Below are positions 17,082 to 23,593 of a DNA stretch of 64,000 nt, piece after piece. The position numbers and the translations under genes are program-made. The stretch covers positions 124,001 through 188,000 of the forward strand of contig AP018533.1 of the NCBI GenBank assembly GCA_003573975.1, written 5' to 3'. Position 1 is the first letter of the stretch, and every line of letters begins with the position of its first letter. The notes under the pieces were generated by a model, which did no database searches, was not told the origin of the DNA, and worked only from the letters and a program-made list of their open reading frames with translations. The DNA is from Clostridiales bacterium CCNA10 (GTDB lineage Bacteria; Bacillota; Clostridia; Oscillospirales; Oscillospiraceae).

Positions 17082-17110
17082 TTGACAAGACTCGCTTTCT
17101 CTGTTAAAAT
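17082..17110 (+). promoter_or_regulatory. tRNA operon promoter
   Basis: Consensus TTGACA (17082-17087), 17-base spacer and TAAAAT (17105-17110), about 32 bases before the first tRNA. Confidence 0.85.
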
Positions 17111-17141
17111 AACACCTGCTGTTGGACAGCACTCTTGATAC

Positions 17142-17217
17142 GCTGGTGTAGCTCAGCCGGTAGAGCAGCTGATTTGTAATCAGCAGGTCGGGGGTTCGAA
17201 TCCGTCCACCAGCTCCA
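17142..17217 (+). tRNA. tRNA-Thr (anticodon TGT)
   Basis: A complete cloverleaf with acceptor GCTGGTG/CACCAGC, D-arm AGCTCAGCCGGTAGAGC, anticodon loop TTTGTAA, T-loop TTCGAAT and encoded CCA. Confidence 0.95.
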
Positions 17218-17228
17218 CAATTCAATAT

Positions 17229-17313
17229 GGAGGAGTTCCCGAGTGGCCAAAGGGGGCAGACTGTAAATCTGTTGCGTTTCGCTTCGGTGGTTCGAATCCA
17301 CCCTCCTCCACCA
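17229..17313 (+). tRNA. tRNA-Tyr (anticodon GTA)
   Basis: An 85-base tRNA with a long variable arm, acceptor GGAGGAG/CTCCTCC, anticodon loop CTGTAAA and encoded CCA. It follows tRNA-Thr by 11 bases and shares its promoter. Confidence 0.95.
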
Positions 17314-17314
17314 C

Positions 17315-17351
17315 GTCGGAGTAAACGTCACATCGTTTGCTCCGACTTTTT
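17315..17351 (+). terminator. tRNA operon terminator
   Basis: A 13-bp stem GTCGGAGTAAACG/CGTTTGCTCCGAC followed by TTTTT directly after tRNA-Tyr. Confidence 0.88.
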
Positions 17352-17394
17352 CATCAAAAGTCAGAACGCACTTATTTTGTTGCTCCTCCTTTCC

Positions 17395-17451
17395 AAATCA
17401 CAACCGCTGCGCTGGGTTGTGATTTGCTGTCGCCGCCTTGCGGCGTTTTTT
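17395..17451 (+). terminator. Second hairpin pair with terminator
   Basis: AAATCACAACC/GGTTGTGATTT forms a stem with a 9-base loop. A CGCCGC/GCGGCG hairpin and TTTTTT follow (17431-17451). It may be a back-up terminator for the tRNA operon or the end of a small RNA; no coding frame lies between it and the first terminator. Confidence 0.6.
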
Positions 17452-17616
17452 GATTGTGGGAAAAGATCGGGGTTGAACGGAGCATGCAGAAAACGGTGGT
17501 CCCAAACGGGATCGCAGTTTTCTTTTCAGCGGGAACGGCGGCCTTTTGCCGGAGCGCCGGTGGCAGGGCGGCCTGTGCGGGGAGATGGACACAGGCAGCG
17601 GCCTTTTGGGAGAAAA

Positions 17617-17681
17617 AGCCGTAAATAGAACGTACGTTCTATTTACGGCTCTACTATACCGCGAAACTGCGCCCTTGTCAA
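17617..17681 (-). promoter_or_regulatory. Orphan strong promoter with LexA-type palindrome
   Basis: On the minus strand TTGACA (17681-17676), 17 bases, then TATAGT (17658-17653). Two bases further on starts a perfect 34-bp palindrome (17617-17650) with GAACGTACGTTC at its centre, a fit to the Firmicute LexA box (GAAC-N4-GTTC). TTTTT follows. No plausible gene lies downstream before the tRNA region. The other sequence between 17452 and 17835 holds no gene. Confidence 0.65.
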
Positions 17682-17770
17682 GGGGGAAATTGGCGGTTTT
17701 TCAAAAATTATGTCTACCGCAGACATACTGCACATGGATTCCTCTGTTTTTCATGCAGAGCTGGCACAGA

Positions 17771-17816
17771 AAAAGCGCGCCGCCTCCCACAGGGAAGGCA
17801 GCGCGCCGGTGCTTTT
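17771..17816 (-). terminator. Terminator of the P-loop gene
   Basis: An imperfect stem GCGCGCCGCCT/AGGCAGCGCGC flanked by A/T-runs, just downstream of the P-loop gene stop. Confidence 0.75.
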
Positions 17817-17835
17817 ATGGATCCGAATGGAACGC

Positions 17836-18246
17836 TTAGAAATACTGCTTGATGCCCTCGGGGGCCAGGTCGGGCTCATCACTGATGGTGATGGTGAACT
17901 TGATGTCGTGATTCTCGCCGAAGTCGTTCAGCCACTTCAGGAAGTCCTCAGTCTCGTTGTAGCCGTCGGAGGGGACGATCTTGGTCAGACTATCAATAAA
18001 GACATGGGTAATGTCATAGTTGCCGGCGTACAGGCCGCTGATGAAGCCTCTCATGGCAGCGTAGTCCGCTACATCGTACTGGCTGGAATCCACCAGGCGG
18101 ATCTGATAGTTGATGTCGAAGCGGAGCTTGTCGCCCTTTTCGATGCAGACCACGTTGCCGTGCTCGCTCTGTACCGCCTGGTTAATCATGTCGATCATCT
18201 GCTTGGTCTTGCCGGTGCCCTTTTTACCCATGATGACTCGAATCAT
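17836..18246 (-). CDS. P-loop NTPase-like protein of unknown function
   Basis: A protein of 136 residues beginning with a clear Walker A motif (MGKKGTGKT, residues 6-14). A hydrophobic strand ending in Asp (THVFIDSLTK, about 81-90) could serve as Walker B. It is shorter than most P-loop domains and has no partner domain. GAAGGAG precedes the ATG. It is a single gene downstream of pgi on the same strand, separated by 130 bases. ATP binding is likely; no role is assigned. Confidence 0.7.
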   Translation of the reverse strand: MIRVIMGKKGTGKTKQMIDMINQAVQSEHGNVVCIEKGDKLRFDINYQIRLVDSSQYDVADYAAMRGFISGLYAGNYDITHVFIDSLTKIVPSDGYNETEDFLKWLNDFGENHDIKFTITISDEPDLAPEGIKQYF

Positions 18247-18377
18247 GTTAAATCACTCCTTCATGGATGTTACCAGGGACGCTGGTCCCTTGTGTTGTAT
18301 TAACTTTACCATATTGCGGCGGGATTTTCAACCGGAAGATTGTGAATTTTTTGCCGCACCGGAAAGTATTTTTTCCC

Positions 18378-19703
18378 TTACAGGCGGGCCTCCAGCTCGG
18401 CCTGCCGGGCCTCGTAGCCGGGCTTGCCCAGAAGGGCGAACATATTGCTCTTATAGGCCTCCACGCCGGGCTGGTTGAAGGGGTTGATCTCCAGCAGATG
18501 GCCGGACAGGCCGCATACATACTCAAAGAAGTAGATCAGGAAGCCCACGCTGGTCTCGCTGATGGCGGGCATCTGGATGAGCACATTGGGCACACCGCCG
18601 TCCACATGGGCCAGCATCACGCCCCGCATGGCCTTCTCCGCCACAAAGGAGAGAGGCTTGCCAGCCAGGAAGTTCAGGCCGTCAATGTTCTCAGGGTCGT
18701 TGGGGATCAGAAACTCGCCCTTGGGAGCGAAATCGACCACGGTCTCGCACATGAGGCGCTGGCCCTCCTGGATATACTGGCCCATGGAGTGCAGGTCTGC
18801 GGTGTACTCCAGGCTGGCGGGGAACAGGCCCTTGCCCTCCTTGCCCTCGCTCTCGCCGTAGAGCTGTTTCCACCACTCGGCGAAGAAGCGGAAGCTGGGC
18901 TCGTAGCCGGCCAGCATCTCCACCTTTTTGCCGCTCTCGTGCAGGGCGTGGCGGGCGGCGGCGTACCGCCATGCGGGGTTGTCCAGTCCGGGGACGGCCA
19001 GCTCCGTCATGGCCTGGGCCGCGCCGTCCATCAGAGCCTGGATGTCGATCCCGGCCACAGCGATGGGCAGCAGGCCCACAGCGGTGAGGACAGAGTACCG
19101 GCCGCCGATGGCGTCGGGCACCACGAACTCCTCATAGCCCTCGGCATCCGCCAGGCCCTTCAGCGCGCCCCGGGATTTGTCAGTGGTGGCATAGATGCGC
19201 TCCCGGGCGCCCTCCTTGCCGTACTTCTCCTCCAGCATCCCCTTGAAAATGCGGAAGGCGATGGCGGACTCGGTGGTAGTGCCGGACTTGGAGATCACGT
19301 TGACAGAAAAGTCCCGGTCACCGATGAGGGAGATGGTCTCCAGCAGGGCGTCAGTGGACAGTCCGTTTCCGGTGAAGAAGACGTCGGGGGTGTCCTTCTT
19401 TTTCAGATTGTAGTGGGGGGAGCGCAGCAGCTCGATGACCGCGCGGGCGCCCAGATAGGAACCGCCAATGCCAATGACCACCAGCACCTGGGACTGCTTC
19501 TGGATCTTCCGGGCAGCCGCCTGGATCCGGGCGAACTCCTCTTTGTCATGGTCCCGGGGCAGCGTCACCCAGCCGGTGAAATCACCGCCGGGTCCGCTGT
19601 GGGTGGCCAGCATCTCCGCCGCCTGCTCCAAGCGGGGCTTCCGGCTGGTCAAATAATCCTGGGGAAGGAAGCTGTCTGCATTGGTCAGATTGAGTGTCAG
19701 CAT
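18378..19703 (-). CDS. pgi: Glucose-6-phosphate isomerase
   Basis: A protein of 441 residues, the short form usual in Firmicutes. It shows VVIGIGGSYLGARA, VISKSGTTTE with the phosphate-binding loop, DAIGGRYSVL, catalytic Glu in HSMGQYIQEG, and EINPFNQPGVEAYK with the catalytic Lys region. It interconverts glucose 6-phosphate and fructose 6-phosphate in glycolysis. AAAGGAGG precedes the ATG at 19703. Confidence 0.97.
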   Translation of the reverse strand: MLTLNLTNADSFLPQDYLTSRKPRLEQAAEMLATHSGPGGDFTGWVTLPRDHDKEEFARIQAAARKIQKQSQVLVVIGIGGSYLGARAVIELLRSPHYNLKKKDTPDVFFTGNGLSTDALLETISLIGDRDFSVNVISKSGTTTESAIAFRIFKGMLEEKYGKEGARERIYATTDKSRGALKGLADAEGYEEFVVPDAIGGRYSVLTAVGLLPIAVAGIDIQALMDGAAQAMTELAVPGLDNPAWRYAAARHALHESGKKVEMLAGYEPSFRFFAEWWKQLYGESEGKEGKGLFPASLEYTADLHSMGQYIQEGQRLMCETVVDFAPKGEFLIPNDPENIDGLNFLAGKPLSFVAEKAMRGVMLAHVDGGVPNVLIQMPAISETSVGFLIYFFEYVCGLSGHLLEINPFNQPGVEAYKSNMFALLGKPGYEARQAELEARL

Positions 19704-19741
19704 AGAAAAATCCTCCTTTGAGAATTGAATTTTACCCCTCT

Positions 19742-19747
19742 AGTATA
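19742..19747 (-). promoter_or_regulatory. Extended -10 of pgi
   Basis: Minus-strand TGC-TATACT with the upstream TG of an extended -10 element; the -35 match is weak. The transcript would begin about 30 bases before pgi. Confidence 0.5.
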
Positions 19748-19837
19748 GCATAGATCCCGAAGTTTTTCACCGTGAAAGCCGCTTTTTTTCACCAGACATT
19801 TCCACCAAGAAAAAACAAAAATTTTTGAAAAAAAGAA

Positions 19838-19866
19838 TTGACTATTCAGCTGCTCTGTGGTATCAT
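19838..19866 (+). promoter_or_regulatory. tRNA-Val promoter
   Basis: TTGACT (19838-19843), 17-base spacer, TATCAT (19861-19866), 14 bases before the tRNA. Confidence 0.8.
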
Positions 19867-19880
19867 GAATAACGTCGTTT

Positions 19881-19956
19881 GGACGATTAGCTCAGCTGGT
19901 AGAGCATCCGCTTGACGTGCGGGAGGTCACAGGTTCAAGTCCTGTATCGTCCACCA
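19881..19956 (+). tRNA. tRNA-Val (anticodon GAC), attachment site of the island
   Basis: A 76-base cloverleaf with acceptor GGACGAT/ATCGTCC, anticodon loop TTGACGT, T-loop TTCAAGT and encoded CCA. Its 3' 46 bases recur at 33642-33687, so this is the attL copy of an integrated island, and the tRNA 3' half here is part of the att site. Confidence 0.95.
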
Positions 19957-19958
19957 TC

Positions 19959-19994
19959 AAAACCGCTGTTTTCAAAAGAAAACAGCGGTTTTTC
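19959..19994 (+). terminator. Terminator after tRNA-Val
   Basis: A 15-bp stem AAAACCGCTGTTTTC/GAAAACAGCGGTTTT with a 4-base loop and T-run, three bases inside the island. Confidence 0.88.
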
Positions 19995-20060
19995 TTAACT
20001 TTTTTGCGACATTTTCGGATTCAAGTCAACCGCTGACCACAGAACAAGCCACAGACAGAG

Positions 20061-20099
20061 AAAAAGGCCGCCCTTCTGGAATTACTCCCGAAGGGCGGT
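20061..20099 (-). terminator. Terminator of the integrase transcript
   Basis: CCGCCCTTC/GAAGGGCGG stem followed by TTTTT on the minus strand, between the integrase remnant and attL. Confidence 0.8.
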
Positions 20100-20108
20100 T
20101 TTCGTTCT

Positions 20109-20510
20109 TCAGCCTGCCTTTCTCCCGGCTCTCAGCGGAGCCAATTCCTTTTTCATGGCGGCGATCAGCTCCGCCAGTTTTTCCTCACATTCTTCTTCGG
20201 TAGCGGCGTAGATATTCCGGGCGATGCGTTTTCCGTTGACCTTGGGGGAATAGCGGCCTTCCCAGAGGTGGTCATTGATTTGGGTGACACACCCGGTTCC
20301 CGGCTTCCGGTATTTCCCCTTGACCGCCTGGAAAGTGGATGAGCCTGGTTTAGATTCGGCGTGCTTTGAGGATGGTTCCGCACCGGCGATCCCCCGGTCG
20401 ATGCAGTCGGCGGCCTTCTGCCGCATCTCATCGGTCACATGGGCGTAGACATTTAGCGTCGTGGCACTGGAGACATGGCCGATGATGGTGGACAGAGTCT
20501 TGATAGGTGT
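20109..20510 (-). pseudogene. C-terminal remnant of a second tyrosine integrase
   Basis: After a TAG at 20513 this frame reads IKTLSTIIGHVSSATTLNV, then YAHVTDEMRQKAADCIDRG and a tail with WEGRYSPKVNGKR. The first part is the His box and catalytic Tyr region of a different integrase lineage, and the tail is that lineage's usual C-terminal extension. No start codon precedes it apart from a GTG inside the HVT motif (20438). It overlaps the 3' end of the intact integrase in another frame. It looks like what is left after recombination between two integrase genes; independent translation as a 109-residue protein is possible but not supported. Confidence 0.65.
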
Positions 20511-21582
20511 CTACTGTGAAGCTGGCCTTAGTATGACCAAGGATTCCGGACAGGGTCTTGGCGTCCACTCCGTTCGCCAGCGCATGGGTGGCAAAGGTAT
20601 GGCGCAGATCGTGAAACCGAAGGTCAGGCAGGCCAGTTTCCTCCAGGATGGCCTTTAAGCGCCGATAGGCACTTCCCGGACTGACTGGCCGCTCTGGGCG
20701 TAGGGGATCCGGAAAGATCCACTGTGTTACCGCAGATCGTTTTCGCTCACGCAGAAGGTTGTCTGTGCTGGATGGGAGCAGGATGGTTCGGGTCCCAGCA
20801 TAGGTTTTGGTGGCCCCCTCCTCCACTCCGCCGCCTTTCTTGGCTCGGATCGTGCGGCATATTTTCAGCGTTCCGGCTGCTTCGTCAAAGTCCTCCCATT
20901 TTAATCCGCACAGTTCACCCCGCCGCAGCCCGGTGGTCAGCTCTGTGAGGAAGAAGTCACACCATATCTCATCCCGCTTGACCGCAGACTTTAGGATTTC
21001 CAACTGTTCATGGTTCAGGATGGTCTTTGCTTTATGCGTTACCTTGGGTGGGGTGACCGAGGCTGCCGGGTCCACCGGCAGCAACCCTTCCTCCACAGCC
21101 GTTTTTAGAGCATGATGTAGCGTGTTATGGACGCCGCGCACCGTGGTCGGACTTAATCCGGTACCATGCTCGCTGCCTTTGTTCCGGTTCCCACGCTCCA
21201 TCAGCGTCTGGTAGAGAGACCGCAGATCTTCCGCCGAAAGTTTCAGCAGAGGTTTTTCGCCAATGTAAGGCTTGACATGGTTATCCAAATCTCTGCGGTA
21301 GACGTCCATAGTGGTGGATCGGATTCTGCCTGCCATATACTCCTCCAGCCAACGGTCCAGCCACTCCGAGAGGGTCATCCTGCACTCCTCCGTCAGATCC
21401 ACACCTTGATAGGCGGTGATATTCTGCCGGAGCTTGGCGGTCAGCTCTTTTTGGGTTTCGGCGTAGAGGTAGCGGAAGATGGGATCGCCGTTTTCCTTGT
21501 GGCCGATGACGATGCGCCCCTCCCAGCGGCCATCCTCCCGCTTGCGGACCATGCCATCACCAGATGGTCTTCGCTTTGCCAT
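20428..21582 (-). CDS. int: Tyrosine recombinase integrase with aberrant C-terminal tail
   Basis: A protein of 384 residues. An N-terminal arm-binding domain, a SAM-like core-binding domain (about 65-165) and a catalytic domain are present. Catalytic residues are Arg in TTGLRRGELCGL, the His-x-x-Arg of FHDLRHTFATHAL, His in ILGHTKAS, and Tyr in FTVDTY. Directly after the Tyr the usual THVT motif is missing; a 19-residue Cys/His-rich tail (QDSVHHHRPCLQCH...) replaces it because the sequence switches to another integrase in a different frame. The active site is complete, but the tail that normally swaps between subunits is lost. It sits next to attL, as expected for the island's own integrase. 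Confidence 0.85.
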   Translation of the reverse strand: MAKRRPSGDGMVRKREDGRWEGRIVIGHKENGDPIFRYLYAETQKELTAKLRQNITAYQGVDLTEECRMTLSEWLDRWLEEYMAGRIRSTTMDVYRRDLDNHVKPYIGEKPLLKLSAEDLRSLYQTLMERGNRNKGSEHGTGLSPTTVRGVHNTLHHALKTAVEEGLLPVDPAASVTPPKVTHKAKTILNHEQLEILKSAVKRDEIWCDFFLTELTTGLRRGELCGLKWEDFDEAAGTLKICRTIRAKKGGGVEEGATKTYAGTRTILLPSSTDNLLRERKRSAVTQWIFPDPLRPERPVSPGSAYRRLKAILEETGLPDLRFHDLRHTFATHALANGVDAKTLSGILGHTKASFTVDTYQDSVHHHRPCLQCHDAKCLRPCDR

Positions 21583-21603
21583 GTTTTTTTCACCTCCGAG
21601 GTT

Positions 21604-21975
21604 TTATCTTTGATTTGCATCGCAGGACTTGCGTGGCCTACCGGATGGGTAGCTGCTTTGTTTCCCTCTCCATTCATCTCTGCGGAGCAGTTCCACCAGA
21701 CTGCCATCGTCCTCGTCCAGCGCTTCCAGAATCAGACGCATTCCCAGACGGAAGCCCAGGATGAAATTCTCCAGAGCCAGCGTGCTGCCGATCTCGTTTT
21801 CCGCGTTGATGAGCCGCAGCAGCAGACTGTGGGCTTCGCCCTCCAGCAGCTTGGTGAGTTGCTCCTCGCACTCCTGAGACTGCTCCATCGCTTTCATCAG
21901 GGACGTGCCGGAACGGATCTGGCGGTCGTATGGCGTGATGTTCCCGTAGTACAGATCTTCCAGTGTTTCTCGCAT
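21604..21975 (-). CDS. DUF6809-type small protein
   Basis: A helical protein of 123 residues beginning MRETLEDLYYGNITPYDRQI, the pattern of the DUF6809 family found in mobile elements of Clostridia. It may regulate element functions, but no activity is known. The C-terminal 25 residues are basic and look disordered. It is 21 bases upstream of the integrase on the same strand. Confidence 0.6.
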   Translation of the reverse strand: MRETLEDLYYGNITPYDRQIRSGTSLMKAMEQSQECEEQLTKLLEGEAHSLLLRLINAENEIGSTLALENFILGFRLGMRLILEALDEDDGSLVELLRRDEWRGKQSSYPSGRPRKSCDANQR

Positions 21976-22489
21976 GATGTGTACCTCCTCTCCTTGTCAG
22001 CAACACACCATACCACAGAAACGGAAAATAGCCACTGGAACCTCGTTTTATTATCAGAACATTCACAATTTTAAACAGTGCTGAAATCGGCTCAAAACGG
22101 GCCAATATCCCCGCGGTGACCCCCGCAGGTGCACCTCCGAACCGCTTGGTTTCAGCGGACTTGCGGGATTTCCTCCTCCATTCCGGCCACCTGTGACGCC
22201 CGAATTGATCCAAACCGACCACCTATGCCCCCCGCCTCCGAAGACCCGCGATCCCTTGTGCCGCCCCGCTTTGCGGGACGGTGTGACCGGCTGAAGGGGC
22301 GCTTGCGACCCCCTGCCTTTATCCTGCACTAAAATCGACCGGCTGCTGCACCCGAACATTTTGGTTTGGGAGAGCCGGACGCTTGGGGCACACAGCCCGC
22401 ACACCGCGCCCTGCATCTTGGACGGGATTGTACCCCACCGGCACCGTCATCGCCGCACACAACTCATCACAGGCTGCACAGCGGCGTGG
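21976..22489. other. Non-coding, GC-rich stretch of the island
   Basis: These 514 bases contain no frame with protein-like composition. They are rich in G and C with several short dyads, and lie between the initiator-like gene and the DUF6809 gene. Position suggests a replication or transfer origin, but I found no nick-site consensus or iterons. Confidence 0.35.
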
Positions 22490-22933
22490 TCACGCGCTCT
22501 GCTCCTTGTCCGATGGAAGGAACTCCACGCCGGACTTCTCCGCTCGCTGCTGCGCTCGCTGTCGAGTTGTTGCTTGTTCTAGCGCGGACAGCTGCCGCTC
22601 GTGATAGAGAGCAATCGCGTTTTGGATCGGCAGGATGGTGTACCGGAGACATCCGTTGCGCCTGAGTCCGTCCCGGGTGATGACGTCGGTGCGCTCCGTG
22701 GTGATGAGACCGTGTTCCTCCAGTAGTCCCACATACTTGGCCACGGTGTTGACTGAGATCCCCAGCTTGTCCGCGATGGTGGGATAGCTGACCACGCACT
22801 GCCAGGTCCGCCGGTCCTCGATCCGCAGCAGGTAGGCGTAGATGGCCAGCTCATACACGTGGAGCCCTAACTCGAACACCGCGTTAGGGAACATGAAGAA
22901 ATATTTCTTCACATCTCGCTTCTGATTTCCCAT
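22490..22933 (-). CDS. Helix-turn-helix protein, possible replication initiator
   Basis: A protein of 147 residues. The first 100 form a winged helix of the kind seen in RepA and DnaD N-termini: YFFMFPNAVFEL, LAIYAYLLR, YPTIADKLGISVNTVAKYVG, LLEEHGLITTERT. The rest is a basic Gln/Arg-rich tail. The ATG at 22933 overlaps the stop of the excisionase gene (TGATG), and GGGAGG lies upstream. In similar islands such proteins start replication of the excised circle or regulate excision; which applies here is not visible. Confidence 0.65.
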   Translation of the reverse strand: MGNQKRDVKKYFFMFPNAVFELGLHVYELAIYAYLLRIEDRRTWQCVVSYPTIADKLGISVNTVAKYVGLLEEHGLITTERTDVITRDGLRRNGCLRYTILPIQNAIALYHERQLSALEQATTRQRAQQRAEKSGVEFLPSDKEQSA

Positions 22934-23145
22934 CAGCCCTGTCCTCCCTTCGTGTGTGCAGAGATCCATCTCCGCAGTTCCTCCTTGGGGACTACGATGC
23001 GCTTGCCGATGCGCAGAGAGGGGAAGTCCTCCTCCTGGACCAGCTCATAGGCGCTGGCATCTGAGATACCAAGAAGATCCGAGAGCTGCTTCATGTTCAG
23101 CATCAGCGGCAGTTCGTCGTAGCTTTTGTAGATCGATTTTTTCAT
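22933..23145 (-). CDS. xis: Excisionase-like MerR/Xis helix-turn-helix protein
   Basis: A protein of 70 residues with the excisionase pattern MKQLSDLLGISDASAYELV then FPSLRIGKRIVVPKEELRRW. Such proteins bend att DNA and steer integrase toward excision. AGGTAACC precedes the ATG. It is coupled to the initiator-like gene. Confidence 0.75.
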   Translation of the reverse strand: MKKSIYKSYDELPLMLNMKQLSDLLGISDASAYELVQEEDFPSLRIGKRIVVPKEELRRWISAHTKGGQG

Positions 23146-23284
23146 TCAGGTTACCTCCTCTTTTTTCTTCTCTGCATGATTTCTGCGGTTCTGCAATCTT
23201 GACCTGCACCTCCTCTCTGACCGGCGTTTGGACAACTTCTTGCTGCTCGGGCACGGACAAAGACGCTTCTGAGAAAAATAAAAA

Positions 23285-23358
23285 CCGGGCACATGAGAAC
23301 AACTCGACACTTGGCAGGAACCTACCTGCCTTGTTTCGTATGTTTCTCATGCGCCCGG
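23285..23358. repeat. Nested inverted repeat upstream of xis
   Basis: CCGGGC-A-CATGAGAA pairs with TTTCTCATG-C-GCCCGG, enclosing an inner GGCAGG/CCTGCC hairpin. Both lie in the 448-base gap between hsdR and xis (23146-23593), which otherwise has no gene. There is no T-run; it could be an origin structure, an attenuator before xis, or a terminator of the opposite strand. Confidence 0.6.
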
Positions 23359-23593
23359 CGATTCGGTGGAGACTTTTCATTCTACGCTGACTGGCTGCCA
23401 GCGCACCCCTTTGCTCGGTGCAGCATTTTGCGACTATTCAGATTGTGATTTCATTCTACCAGAACAGGTGTTCTGTGTCAATGCCTTTATAGAAAATTTG
23501 TTCGAATCGCTTTAGCGCAGAGGATGTTGGATTAAGACAACAGATTCGACCTAAAGGCTACATCCGTTATCCTCATTTATTATGGGTACAATT

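Noticed and set aside
17398-17592. 64-residue frame downstream of the LexA-type promoter as its target gene
   Set aside because: GTG start without ribosome site, Pro/Arg-rich random-looking composition, and it runs into the tRNA terminator region.
20461-22074. Plus-strand frames opposite the integrase as a second recombinase
   Set aside because: Products have no recombinase motifs; the minus-strand catalytic residues are all present.
22063-22665. Several 60-120-codon frames on both strands in the island's non-coding block
   Set aside because: Overlapping, no ribosome sites, low-complexity Gly/Arg/Ser composition.
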